Part shown: positions 1 to 9,304 of the stretch, one piece after another
How positions within the stretch are numbered: position 1 is the stretch's first letter
Layout: each line of letters opens with the position of its first letter
Source: Vavraia culicis subsp. floridensis
Lineage: Eukaryota > Microsporidia > Pleistophoridae
DNA length: 64,000 bases
NCBI RefSeq assembly: GCF_000192795.1
Contig: NW_007360622.1
Coordinates: 1-64,000, forward strand
Direction: 5' to 3'
Notes under the pieces: model-generated
Told to the model about the DNA's origin: nothing
What the model saw: only the letters and a program-made list of their open reading frames with translations
The model's database searches: none
Made by a program: the position numbers and the translations under genes

Positions 1-1476
1 AGAGCGTGCGATTCATGAAATACCACGGTTATTGCGGACAGCCTAATTTTATAGGATCTAGCGCAGCAGCACCTACGCACAACGGGTGTGTCACGAAGAG
101 TAGTCCGTTACATCGCAACATCCAAGCGATACATTTATTGCGCCACCGTTGGTGTGCGTTTAGAACATCACAGGATGAATCACAGGTAAATGCGAGCGCT
201 TTTATTTTGTACTAGCTGCGCTATTTGAATTTATAAAACGGTAAAAACTGTTCTTTCCATTCAATGATACTTTCTTCCTTTCATATGTCGTATTATGTTT
301 TTTTTATTGTTTAAGATTTTATGGTAGGAGCAAATTAATTAGCTACTATTCGGTGATCGTGTTTTGATGTTGTTAGTGGAGAAAAATTGAGGGTGTTTCG
401 GTAAGAGTGAGTTGTACAACAACTTTTGACTCTTCATTCAGTGCAAATACCTGAAACAAAATTTTTTTATTTTTCTCGAAGGATCAAATAATTTATTCCA
501 CATAACTGACCAATCAGCTTCCAGGTTGTATTTTTATTCATATAACCTCATGGTTTGGTACAATACTTCAGGTTCACGTGAGTATCTCCTGGTGTGATAG
601 CTGTTGTACAAGTTTTTATTGCTCTCTCTTCAGGAGGGCACTTTAAAGACCTTTCACCGTGCTTTTCTATGATGCCCCAGTTTTAATTAATCAATTTCGA
701 GACGTAAAAACGATGTGCTTAAGCCACCACCAAGTATAATTTCGGTACACGAACGAAAAGAGGAATTGTTCAAACTTTTTGGCAGGAAACGCGAGTGATC
801 AGATAGCTGGTGATTAGTTCATATTTTTCAGTTGAAGGAAATATGCAAATGCTGCCGAAGTGAGACAGCAATTATCCTGTAATGATGCATTGCTATCGGG
901 AGCAATAACACATCCCTATTTGCTGTTCATCACAGCTCCTTGCATGCAATGCCCGTCATTTATCAACATTTTCTATACATGCCCGTCTCCATCTCAACTG
1001 TTGTTGGTGATTTCCTCTTCATCAACAGTAATGCCCATTTCCACAGTCATTTTTGCTGTCATAGCACGGCTATCAACAGTTGCCCCAAGAACAGCTGTAA
1101 TTCGTAAATAGTTTCTTGTAATTTGGCTCGCTGTCGCGAAGAAGCATCCTATAAAGATAAACATGTGCAAAGGTGTGCCTGAAAGCTCCGTTTTCTTTCT
1201 CATGAAGAAAATATATGTGAAACTAGCTCACCATGCAGAGCAAGCACAACACTTTCAATTACAAGTGGTCGCTTTTATCACAGGTGCATCCATTATTCCC
1301 CATGATACACCGCGAGAGCAACGCTCCCGTTTATTACGTGTTGACCGTAAGACGCGACCTATCGAACAAATTCGTTCTCTTTCCATGTATTTATGCAATA
1401 AACACGTGTCCCTGCTACACCACTGTATGTCCTACCCCATCCACCATATTTCCATCCATCATGGACATCCCCGTCG
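1..1476. other. Intergenic, no supported gene
   Basis: No frame here resembles a known protein. A 69-codon ATG frame on the minus strand (994-1203) has a short hydrophobic stretch near its start and a threonine/methionine-rich tail, but it lacks the C-run or G-run seen before most starts in this window, so I do not call it. The plus-strand frames across 860-1480 overlap each other and look like chance. Confidence 0.4.
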
Positions 1477-1665
1477 ATGAACATACAAAAAGCCAAGGAA
1501 GAATTGAAAAAGAAGCAGGAGCGATACGGCGCGCTAGAAATGCCAGAAAACGGCACGTTAATAAACTACTTGAACGAGTGTGAATGTCCTGAGGTGGTAC
1601 GCATACCTAAATCGTTCACCGACAGCGAAAAGGAAGACTACAAAATAATCCAAAATAGAAAATGA
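1477..1665 (+). CDS. Small uncharacterised protein, 62 aa
   Basis: I do not recognise this protein. It is a 62-residue, highly charged product: a lysine/glutamate-rich N-terminal third likely to be helical, then a middle part with two cysteines spaced C-x-C, and a charged tail. It has no signal peptide or membrane segment. The main support for it being real is the start: the ATG is preceded four bases upstream by CCCC, the same arrangement seen before many clear genes in this window. It lies convergent to the USE1-like gene on the opposite strand, with about 130 bp between stops. It could still be a chance frame. Confidence 0.5.
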   Translation: MNIQKAKEELKKKQERYGALEMPENGTLINYLNECECPEVVRIPKSFTDSEKEDYKIIQNRK

Positions 1666-1795
1666 AAAAATTAAATGAAGCATTTTATTGCATGATTTAC
1701 CTATTACAGCGGTTGAACCGCACGTTCACCAAAACGTACGGTTCATTTGTACAAGTTTATCGGTGTACTTCCACGCCACACTACCAACCCCTTCC

Positions 1796-2269
1796 TCACA
1801 GCATCCTCACCACAACATAAACAACCACAAAGACAACAAAAGAACCAACAAACCACCCTCCACATTCCATGGTACGTTCACCTGCACCCTTCACATTCTC
1901 ATCGGTCCTATTCACATTATACACCATCCCCATCTGCAATCTCTCAACATGTGCCTTATCCTTCTCCAAGCACCCGTCAAACTCAATCGCCTTGGTCTTA
2001 AGTTTCTTAGCATACCGCTTCATCTCCTCAAGCACCAAATCGTTGTTCACCTTTATCACGGTGCTGTCCGTGTGTACGGGCAAGCTTATGTATTTCTTGA
2101 GGTGTGCTTGTAGGGATGTGTTGAGTGGGCCCTTTAGCTGCTTTGAAAGCACTGCTAGTGCTATTTTGGTGTACTTCAGCCGTTTCAGGTCATGTTTTGA
2201 GTGTGTGGGCTGGGTGGTGAGCTGTTCTAGGGATGTGAGCAGGGATGCGATGGTGTTTTCGTTGAACAT
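1796..2269 (-). CDS. USE1: USE1-type Qc-SNARE, tail-anchored
   Basis: Predicted 157-residue ER SNARE of the Use1/Slt1 family, which acts with Ufe1, Sec20 and Sec22 in Golgi-to-ER retrograde vesicle fusion. The C-terminal 20 or so residues form one hydrophobic helix rich in valine and phenylalanine, ending in a short basic tail, as in a tail-anchored protein. Just before it is a heptad-like SNARE helix with the family pattern EEMKRYAKKLKTKA and a KD pair at the position where Use1 proteins carry Asp in place of the central Gln. The N-terminal half is helical and lysine-rich. The start is fixed by CCCC one base upstream of the ATG. A Qa-SNARE gene lies about 1.2 kb away on the other strand. Another small tail-anchored SNARE is the main alternative. 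Confidence 0.65.
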   Translation of the reverse strand: MFNENTIASLLTSLEQLTTQPTHSKHDLKRLKYTKIALAVLSKQLKGPLNTSLQAHLKKYISLPVHTDSTVIKVNNDLVLEEMKRYAKKLKTKAIEFDGCLEKDKAHVERLQMGMVYNVNRTDENVKGAGERTMECGGWFVGSFVVFVVVYVVVRML

Positions 2270-2604
2270 AGGGGTGCATGCGAACAGCTCATCCCTTTAT
2301 TTGGAGCGGTACGGCAACAAAAAAATAAAAAATGTTTTTCGTTCTGTTTATATGCTGCATCCCTCCTCATTGATCCATGCCTCCTCACTGCTCATACACC
2401 GGTACAATTCACCCGCCCTTTTCACTTAGATAGCGTATCAATCGCAATTAACCGTACGTTAATTACGAACATACCAGCGTATTTTACATACCTGACCGTA
2501 CATCATCCTTTACGACCCAGTAGCACCATTTCTATTCGTATAGCAATTTCTACTCGTATAACACCGCATAACTCCACCACACCGTACCACTCCATCACAC
2601 CGTC
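2270..2604. other. Intergenic, AT-rich
   Basis: About 335 bp between the USE1 start and the next stop. It contains short repeated phrases such as CGTATA and CACACCGT but no frame or RNA I can support. It should hold the USE1 promoter. Confidence 0.4.
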
Positions 2605-2907
2605 CTACCCCATGTACCTATCAATCCTATCCTCAAACTCCCTCAAAAATCTTATCATTCTCTCATCCTCCTCCCTGTCCATCTCTAAATATCCATAAAT
2701 CTTATCCAGCCGTTCTCTATCGCTACCCTTCACGCCATCTACATCCTTAACCATCTCATGCACATTCTCCTTGTTGATAATATCACTTTCAGAAAGTGAT
2801 ATGTCCGAATTTAGCAGCTGTTCGTCCGATGAGTGCCATTCGCCTGGTTGAATGTTTTGTACGGATTGTTTCATTTCTTGGGGGTACTTTGGTGTTTGAT
2901 TGCGCAT
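2605..2907 (-). CDS. Small acidic/charged hypothetical protein, 100 aa
   Basis: I do not recognise this protein. The frame is open upstream to a GTG at 2937, but the first ATG gives 100 residues and has CCCC about 13 bases upstream, so I take that as the start. The N-terminal 20 residues are polar and glutamine-rich, the middle is serine- and aspartate-rich, and the C-terminal 50 residues are strongly charged with a helix-forming pattern (EEDERMIRFLREFEDRID), suggesting a short coiled coil. It has no signal peptide, membrane segment or cysteine pairs. It sits between two SNARE genes and is divergent from the plus-strand syntaxin gene. Composition and start context favour a real gene. Confidence 0.5.
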   Translation of the reverse strand: MRNQTPKYPQEMKQSVQNIQPGEWHSSDEQLLNSDISLSESDIINKENVHEMVKDVDGVKGSDRERLDKIYGYLEMDREEDERMIRFLREFEDRIDRYMG

Positions 2908-3246
2908 TTTTTTATTTCCTGGGGTACGCGTGAACACGGTACGACTAGCACACGTACCTTTGATCGACTTGCATTCTGTGCTGATCCGTACTTACAATGT
3001 AGATGCACGGTGCATTGTGGTGCTGATGATCTGTGTGGAACGATTCTACCGCTCAGTCGGTAAACAATAACCATGTTCAATCTGTAAGTATGTTTGTACC
3101 AGGTTTATCACCAGTCTGTTCCTTCCTATTTATCTTGTTGCTCCCTTCATTTCTGTTCTACGTTACCTATCCCATACATACATTATGTCATTTACCACCC
3201 CCCTTATTCTTCCCTATACTACCTTACCATCCTCATTATCGTACTT

Positions 3247-3386
3247 GCCCCATATTCTCCGCCCCATATTCTCCGCCCCATATTCTCCGCCCCATATTCT
3301 CCGCCCCATATTCTCCGCTCCATATTCTCCGCTCCATATTCTCCGCCCCATATTCTCCGCCCCATATTCTCCGCCCCATATTCTCC
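3247..3386. repeat. 14-bp tandem repeat, 10 copies
   Basis: Ten head-to-tail copies of a 14-base unit (GCCCCATATTCTCC); copies 6 and 7 differ by one C-to-T change and the rest are identical. The unit is not a multiple of three, so the frames running through it are not meaningful coding sequence. The array ends 67 bp before the ATG of the SED5-like gene, so it lies in that gene's promoter or leader. Confidence 0.97.
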
Positions 3387-3453
3387 ACACCACCTTACCA
3401 CTTCCTATTTAATCCTCACCCCCTCTCCGCACCCCAACAAAACACAGCACTCA

Positions 3454-4230
3454 ATGAACAGAACACAAGAATACCGCTCATTAACATCACACAACCAATT
3501 GAAACCATACATTCCCGCCCATGAAATACCACCGCATACGTGGCAATCCCTTCATAAAAGAATAGCACGCCTCCATAACGAACCGAACACCAAAGAACTG
3601 CAGGTGGTGAAAGCTGAGCTGCACTCCTTGAATAAGAGGGTAGCTACGCTTCGCACGGACAGCAAGTTTCATGGGGGTGTGAAACGTACGCTAGAGATAT
3701 TCGTGATTGAAATGCTGATTGATGTGAATGCATTGCTTAAGAAGTGTAGTGATGGTATTGGTAGGGAGAACAAGAATGGTAAGGATGATAAAAGTGAGGG
3801 CAAGAATGGTACACGTGCTAATAGCAGTGCCAGTATCAATGCTGACAGCAGTAGTGCCAAGCGTACGTACGATGTACTTTTACATGAAACAGAGAGTAAA
3901 AGCAGCATGCAGTCGCTCTCAATGCACCAGCTGCACAAGATGCACGAAAGCACGTCAACCACAAAACGGCAGAATTACACAATGCTAAACACTCAGATCA
4001 CGGAGATAGGACAGCTCATGACCGACATATCGATGCACATCAACATACAAGGCGAGAACCTTAAGAGAATAGATGAGGTGATAGAACGGGTGGATGATAA
4101 TTTGTTTGGCAGTTTTAGGGAGATTGAGAGGGTGTGGGACAGTGTGAAAGGGAGGAGAAGGACTATTATGTGGTTTGTTGCGTTGTGGATTGTTGTTGTG
4201 CTTTTGTACGTGCTGTTTAGGTCTATTTAA
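3454..4230 (+). CDS. SED5: Qa-SNARE, SED5/syntaxin-5 type
   Basis: Predicted Golgi t-SNARE of 258 residues. The first residues, MNRTQEYRSL, match the RT-x-EF N-peptide by which Sed5/syntaxin-5 binds the SM protein Sly1. A helical region (about 25-95) follows, then a low-complexity Asn/Ser/Lys linker (about 100-135), a SNARE helix (about 165-230) with a Gln at the zero layer (INIQGENLKRIDEVI), and a C-terminal hydrophobic anchor of about 20 residues. This order is the syntaxin layout, though shorter than yeast Sed5. The frame extends upstream through the 14-bp repeats, which I treat as non-coding; the chosen ATG lies after a C-rich stretch and gives the N-peptide at position 1. Ufe1-type Qa-SNARE is the alternative, but the N-peptide favours Sed5. 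Confidence 0.78.
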   Translation: MNRTQEYRSLTSHNQLKPYIPAHEIPPHTWQSLHKRIARLHNEPNTKELQVVKAELHSLNKRVATLRTDSKFHGGVKRTLEIFVIEMLIDVNALLKKCSDGIGRENKNGKDDKSEGKNGTRANSSASINADSSSAKRTYDVLLHETESKSSMQSLSMHQLHKMHESTSTTKRQNYTMLNTQITEIGQLMTDISMHINIQGENLKRIDEVIERVDDNLFGSFREIERVWDSVKGRRRTIMWFVALWIVVVLLYVLFRSI

Positions 4231-4246
4231 GCGGTGTGGTGAAAGA

Positions 4247-4401
4247 GTTGAATGGGTTTAAAGGGTGGTGAAAGGGTTGAACAGGTTTAAAGGGTGGTGA
4301 ATGGGTTGAACAGGTGAATGGGTTGAACAGGTTTAAAGGGTGAATGGGTTTAAAGGGTTGAACAGGTGAATGGGTTGAACGGGTGAATGGGTTGAACAGG
4401 T
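4247..4401. repeat. Imperfect tandem repeats after the syntaxin gene
   Basis: Many imperfect copies of GGGTTGAACAGGT and AATGGGTTTAAAGG-like phrases, spaced about 14-24 bases apart, begin shortly after the syntaxin stop. The minus-strand frame through them is a Pro/Phe/Thr-rich repeat and is not likely to be coding. The rest of the gap (4402-4647) is AT-rich with no feature seen. Confidence 0.85.
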
Positions 4402-4647
4402 CGGTGCAGATCATTTCTAACAAAAACCACAGCAACAAATCGTGTCATAATCTTAATACGTATAAAAGCACCACGTGTTAAATAAATAAGCATACATTAA
4501 AAGCACCAAATTATAAGAACGTATTGATTTACTAACCATTTTCTGTACAAACAGCTGTTCTTATCTTCTCTGTGATGTTGATCAACTGCGAATTGTGATC
4601 AATTTACAATAATTCATCGTATTTCTACCGGTACAACAACAAACAAA

Positions 4648-5901
4648 TCACTCATACATCTTGTAATAGCGCACCGCATCGCCACACACAGCAATGTCAT
4701 CTCCCTTGCACCCTATCACCTTGGCCATCCCCTCTCCCTTCACACACACCCTCTCCCCATCCATCCCAAAAACATAAAAATTACCATCAAAATCTCCCGT
4801 GACAATCCGTCCACAATCATACACGCAATGCATCCTCTCGTACACCAGTTCCTGTGTGCACACCCTCTGTATGCTCTTCGCGTCCGCCTTGAACACCTCG
4901 TACGTCTCAACATGCGATTTGTCGTTACGCACATCGTACAGCACCACCGTATTAAGATTGCGTGCCACAAACGAGCGGTCATCCACCACGGATATGTCAG
5001 ACACGGCCGACAGTATCTCTCTGTAACTGTCCGGCTGGTAGCTGAACTGGTGTGTCCGTTTTGACTGCACGCTCGCACGCATATCGTTCAGGTATATTCT
5101 GCCCGATGACAGGGCGTATAGGAACGTGTCGTACGAGAAGTACGTGCATTTTGTTATTACTGAGCCGAGATTGTCCAGGTTTGCAGGTTTTATGTTTATG
5201 AGGTTGAGCACCGATTGCTTCATCCTGTGGATGTTGTGTATGTCTATGCAGAAGTAGTCTGAGGAGAGCAGAAAGTGGTTGCGTAGGCTGAGCGAGTGTA
5301 TGTTGTATGAGTGTGCGTCTAGTTCGGACACCAATGCGGTGTTTATAGGGGTGGGGGTGATTGTGTGGATGGCGGGTGAAGGAGTGGGGGTGATTGTGTG
5401 GATCGCAGGTGAAGGGGTGGTGCACGCTGGGATGGGGTGTAACTCAGGGGTGGTACACGCTGGGGTAGTCAAAATATGTGTTGTATTAACAGAGGTACGC
5501 TCAGCGGTACCATCCAAATTATGATCAAAATCACAATCAACACCCTCCTCATCCTTTCCATCCGTACATTCAATCCCCATCATCACAATCTCATCGTTCC
5601 TACCAACCTCTACCTCATCAATCCGTATGTTCCTCTCATTGGCACTCACAACCATCATCCGCCCATTCCCGTTATCGTGCACCTCCAAGGCACACACATT
5701 CTCAGCAATTTCCATGCTCTCCAAGTAATCAAACGATTGCACGTGCGATGTGTACTCGTAGAACGCGTTGTTGCTGTGCGCGAGCACCTTACCGGTGCAT
5801 GTACCGTACAACCATAGATTGTTGGTGTGTGCAGATGCCGTTATGTAATCTGCTGAATGGCTCTTGTCCGGTTTGTATGTTACTGTGGGTTTAACGTGCA
5901 T
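4648..5901 (-). CDS. CDC55: PP2A regulatory subunit B (B55/Cdc55)
   Basis: Regulatory B55 subunit of protein phosphatase 2A, a seven-bladed WD-type propeller that directs the phosphatase to mitotic and other substrates. Family landmarks in order: a FDYLESMEIAENV segment near residue 56 (B55: FDYLKSLEIEEK), the strand with VVSANERNIRI, the block DAHSYNIHSLSL, a SSDYFCIDIHNI blade, KPANLDNLGSVITKC, NDMRAS, and SAVSDISVVDD followed by VETYEVF. The length of 417 residues is close to the usual 440-530, but a proline/threonine-rich insert with short repeats (about residues 145-185) replaces the normal loop between blades 2 and 3. The ATG is in frame and unambiguous. GGGG lies about 22 bases upstream. 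I am confident of the family. Confidence 0.9.
   Translation of the reverse strand: MHVKPTVTYKPDKSHSADYITASAHTNNLWLYGTCTGKVLAHSNNAFYEYTSHVQSFDYLESMEIAENVCALEVHDNGNGRMMVVSANERNIRIDEVEVGRNDEIVMMGIECTDGKDEEGVDCDFDHNLDGTAERTSVNTTHILTTPACTTPELHPIPACTTPSPAIHTITPTPSPAIHTITPTPINTALVSELDAHSYNIHSLSLRNHFLLSSDYFCIDIHNIHRMKQSVLNLINIKPANLDNLGSVITKCTYFSYDTFLYALSSGRIYLNDMRASVQSKRTHQFSYQPDSYREILSAVSDISVVDDRSFVARNLNTVVLYDVRNDKSHVETYEVFKADAKSIQRVCTQELVYERMHCVYDCGRIVTGDFDGNFYVFGMDGERVCVKGEGMAKVIGCKGDDIAVCGDAVRYYKMYE
5353..5418. repeat. 33-bp tandem duplication inside CDC55
   Basis: Two adjacent 33-base units differing at a few positions. They add 11 residues each (PSPAIHTITPT) to the low-complexity loop of the B55 protein. 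The unit keeps the reading frame. Confidence 0.9.
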
Positions 5902-6172
5902 TTGTACGTTTTTTTTGTTTGAGCCCCTTGGTGCTTTTTTAATTTTTATTTTTGTGGCCCTCTAACTGTCTGATTGCGGTTTGAAGCAAGGATTTGTTAT
6001 TGATGGTATTAATAGGTTATTTATTAACTGCTCACATTACTTTCTATTAACTGCTCACATTACTTTCTATCAATTGCTCACACTTACCCTCAATAATTCC
6101 CTTCTTCTACTCCTCTTGGACCAAACTCATTTTCTAACATTCTTTATTTACATCTCTCCTACCCCACCAAAA

Positions 6173-6334
6173 ATGGTAAAATTCGATGATCAGCTCAACA
6201 TGCTCAAGTTCATGCAGAAAGAGGAACGGAAGGAAACAGTGATTAATTTTGGTGCTTTGTTCTGTAGAAGAGCACGTTTTGAGTTTAGGGGGGATGAACG
6301 GAAGGATGAGGAAAGTAAAAAGGTGCGGTACTGA
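6173..6334 (+). CDS. Small basic protein, 53 aa, possibly MPP6-like
   Basis: A 53-residue, strongly charged product. The start ATG has CCCC about seven bases upstream, matching clear genes here, and it is preceded by an in-frame region that looks non-coding. The N-terminal part reads QLNMLKFMQKEERKE, which resembles the short motif (L-x-x-MKFM) with which MPP6-family nuclear exosome cofactors bind the exosome. The remainder has two cysteines and an Arg/Glu-rich tail. The likeness rests on about eight residues, so the function is only a suggestion. It lies between the divergent CDC55 gene and YIP1. A different small RNA-binding protein, or chance, cannot be excluded. Confidence 0.5.
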   Translation: MVKFDDQLNMLKFMQKEERKETVINFGALFCRRARFEFRGDERKDEESKKVRY

Positions 6335-6572
6335 GGTGGTGGTGTGCTGCTTGTAGATTGAAATGGTGTAATTACATAATTTTTGTGTTTTGTACTTTCT
6401 TTTATTGTTTGAGTTACGGGTACAGCGCGATTGAGCGTGCTAGGCACTGCATTTATGAACGGCATGTTTTACCGCTCCCATTCCTCATGCTTTTCACCAC
6501 CTCCATACTTCACCACTCCCATACTTCACCATTCCTCATGCTTTTCACCGCTCCCATGCTTCACCCCTAAAA

Positions 6573-7142
6573 ATGAACGTACACCCCGCCACAGACCTCA
6601 AAGCAGCATTCACAGGCTACGAACCGGGCGATCCTCCTCTTCTCCAAGAACTAGGCATCCAATTCACAACCATCCACCAAGAATGCTCCCTAATATTCCA
6701 CACACCAACAAAGTCAGCACACATCGATAGAGTGGACCTAACCGGTCCACTTATACTAATCTTCATCTTCTCGTTCATTCTACTGCTCACCGGCAAGGTG
6801 CTGTTCGGGTGTGTGTATTTCATGTGCGTGCTGTGCACGCTTGTAATGCACTTCGTGCTCAATGCGATGGGTGAGTCTGAGATTGAGTACGTCGTGGTCT
6901 GCTCTGTTATGGGATATGCGATGCTGCCTGTTGTGTTCTTTGCTGCTGTGCACGTTTTGATGTGCTACTTGGATGTTAGTGTGAATGTTTCGTTGGTGTG
7001 TGGGGGTGTGGGCGCGTTTTACAGCGCTTTTGTGGCGAGTGAGGTGTTTGTGGCGTATTTAAAGCTTAGGAATGTGCGTGTGCTCGTGTGCTATCCTACG
7101 TTTTTGGTGTATATGGCGTTTGTTGTTCTTGCTTTGTATTAG
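6573..7142 (+). CDS. YIP1: YIP1-family Golgi/ER membrane protein
   Basis: Multi-spanning membrane protein of the Yip1 family, which binds Ypt/Rab GTPases and helps ER-derived vesicle formation. A soluble N-terminal 55 residues contain the family signature PPLLQELGIQF followed by an aromatic stretch. Next comes DLTGPLILIF at the edge of the first membrane segment, the conserved D-x-x-GP motif of Yip1/YIPF5. Four to five hydrophobic helices follow up to the C terminus. The length (189) is shorter than yeast Yip1 (248), mostly through a shorter N terminus. CCCC lies five bases upstream of the ATG, which fixes the start. It is downstream of a small gene on the same strand. YIPF6 or YIPF5 subtype is uncertain. 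Confidence 0.85.
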   Translation: MNVHPATDLKAAFTGYEPGDPPLLQELGIQFTTIHQECSLIFHTPTKSAHIDRVDLTGPLILIFIFSFILLLTGKVLFGCVYFMCVLCTLVMHFVLNAMGESEIEYVVVCSVMGYAMLPVVFFAAVHVLMCYLDVSVNVSLVCGGVGAFYSAFVASEVFVAYLKLRNVRVLVCYPTFLVYMAFVVLALY

Positions 7143-7666
7143 TACGATGGTTAAATTAAACGGTTTTACTGTTCGTACGTGTGTTTGGTACTGGAGCGGC
7201 TGTGTTTGATCGGTGCCTGACCGTGAAAGAATGTGCCAAAACGTACTTCTTAGTTATTTGCAACACGTACCACCGGTACGTTGCGCTGCACAACACGGTC
7301 TTTTTGTTCTGTACGTTTTTATGATGTGTCGTAGGAACTGAAAATACGGGTGAAGCGCTAAGATGGCGTACCGTAATTGAGGAGTAACAAACGATGTGAA
7401 GGGCACAGCAGGAAGGGCCCTTTCCTGGCGTGGAGCGGTAAGGTAAACAAACCGTACCTACGCAACCAGAAGGGTGTTGAAACGTGGGATCAGGGATAGA
7501 CCGCGTTTAACAGCGATTTTAACAACGAATAGAACCGTTAAGTTGCATTTACTCGTCGTTTCGCTCTCCTAACAGCACATACAAGACTGTTTATCAGCAC
7601 TTGTACCGTTTTAAAGCACCGCTCTGTCCAACACACTCATAACCAGCACAGCTCATACCGTCCAAA
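7143..7666. other. Intergenic between convergent genes
   Basis: About 520 bp between the stops of YIP1 and TAF11, which converge. It is rich in CGTAC and GTACC words, but I see no gene, RNA fold or repeat that I can support. Confidence 0.4.
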
Positions 7667-8101
7667 CTACTCAAAAAACCGCCGATATACCTTCATATTG
7701 GGCACGTCCTTGTACAAAAGCCTGTACGCCTCATGCATGTGTGCAGGCATGAGTGGCCCGCTATCCCCCCACCTCTCCTGCACCTCCTTAGCCTTACACA
7801 CCATCTCGCCAACAAACACCTTGGCAACACCGGAGACCGCAATGATAAAATTGGGATTGCATGCCTGGTTGAGAACGTTGTTCACCAATTTTTTGATGTT
7901 TACCTTGAGAAATCCGGAACGTCGGAACGACTCGTAGCGATGCAGCTGCGGTTCGGACATTTGATCGACTATTTGCAGGATTTGGATGTTTTGCTGAGGG
8001 CCTGTTGATGTGTCGGAGCATGAGGACGATGTGGATGAGTGGTCGTTGGGATGCCGGTCGGGATTGGGAGGTGGTGATTTGGGAGGATTCTGATTCGCCA
8101 T
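7667..8101 (-). CDS. TAF11: TFIID subunit TAF11
   Basis: Histone-fold subunit of the general transcription factor TFIID, which pairs with TAF13 and contacts TBP/TFIIA. The N-terminal 45 residues are Pro/Ser/Asp-rich and disordered. The rest matches the TAFII28 domain: the helix with EPQLHRYESFRRSGF, a second helix starting at VNIKKLVN, the invariant-type core IAVSGVAKVFVGEMV, then CKAKEVQERWG and the closing PLMPAHMHEAYRLL. Length is 144, against about 210 in human. The ATG has CCCCC four bases upstream. TAF5, another TFIID subunit, is also in this window. Confidence is high because the motif order and spacing fit the family throughout. Confidence 0.93.
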   Translation of the reverse strand: MANQNPPKSPPPNPDRHPNDHSSTSSSCSDTSTGPQQNIQILQIVDQMSEPQLHRYESFRRSGFLKVNIKKLVNNVLNQACNPNFIIAVSGVAKVFVGEMVCKAKEVQERWGDSGPLMPAHMHEAYRLLYKDVPNMKVYRRFFE

Positions 8102-9304
8102 TTTGGGGGTACGAGATGGTGTATTTTGGATTTGTACAGCGGTGAATTCGGACTGGTGGGTAAGAATAGACAGAAAACGGCATGAATTGAAGAAAATAAT
8201 GCAATTGGCGAAAAAGGGACGGTATGAGGAGGAATTGACCTGGAATGAAAAGAAAACAGAGGTATCAAAAATGAGGTACTAGGACCATAAAAAGAACTGT
8301 GAGGAGGAAAGGATGGTTCGAATAAATGGAAATAACAATATGATTGAAAACGAAGAGTGCGTCTTTTTTCGTTAACAATATGCTTATTTACCTGCTCATG
8401 CCACATCATTCATACTTTTCTGAGTTGCTGACACAGACCGTAACCATCGGTCCTTGGTCCACGAAGGAAATCGATGCCTATCCTGCGCAGCCATCAACAC
8501 AGCACAAAGGCGTGCTGCAACCGCAGCAACGACCCTAACACGCAGGCTGCGCCTGCGAACAACCCCGGAAGTACCGAACATGATTACCAGGTCAAAATTA
8601 ATTTTTTAGTCCCAACCAAAATCTGTGAGAAAGCGTAACACGGCAAATTAAAGAAGGAAATACCACAAAATACGAATTGGTGTTGTTTTAAAAACGGGAA
8701 CAGTGCCGCAGATTTTAAATAAAAATGTAACAGAGGGAGCAGAAAGGCCCCCTCTCTTGCTGTTCGTTAAATTTAACACAGAGACTTTAAAATCATCTGC
8801 AACGCATTTAACGAGGGGCAAAGAATTTGCAGTTTTTATAACCGAGGGGCAAAACCGCTCAGATTGCGTACTTCTTCGTACGAACACGGCAAATTGACAG
8901 AAATAATAATTTTTACTAAAACTGCCTCATCACACAAACATTGAACAAATGCTTTTTAGGCAGCACATGCCGCACCATTCTTTAAACGGTTGTATCGGAG
9001 TGCTCCTCTTGCACAATGTACGCTTTTCGTGACACACAGCACACAATATGGTAATCGTTCGCGCGATAGCCTGCCATGAGAAAAGGTACGCAATGGTACA
9101 CCCGTATCAAAAAATGCATGCCTGATAACGGAATTACCGGCTGCATAGGACACTTCAGGTTAGCACTTGCCGTTATAAAACGGTTCGAGCGGAGTTTACA
9201 CGGACCTCGTCGTGTTACGCTAGCACGTTCAAATCATACGGGCCGTGCCCGCACCAAACAGCCATCCCAAACAAGACAAACAGTTTTAATAAATTACACA
9301 CTAC
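8102..9304. other. Intergenic, possible element remnant
   Basis: About 1.2 kb with no supported gene. A 13-base direct repeat (AACACGGCAAATT) occurs at 8637-8649 and 8883-8895, bounding a 230-bp segment that contains a second repeated phrase (GAGGGGCAAA) near its right end. This could be a short mobile-element remnant, but I see no terminal inverted repeats. Short frames on both strands look like chance. Confidence 0.35.

Noticed and set aside
3094..3453. N-terminal extension of the SED5 frame through the 14-bp repeats
   Set aside because: It would be a repeat-encoded Ser/Pro/His tract ahead of an N-peptide that must be at the protein start to bind Sly1.
4223..4438. Minus-strand 71-codon frame in the repeats after SED5
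   Set aside because: It is only the translation of short tandem repeats.
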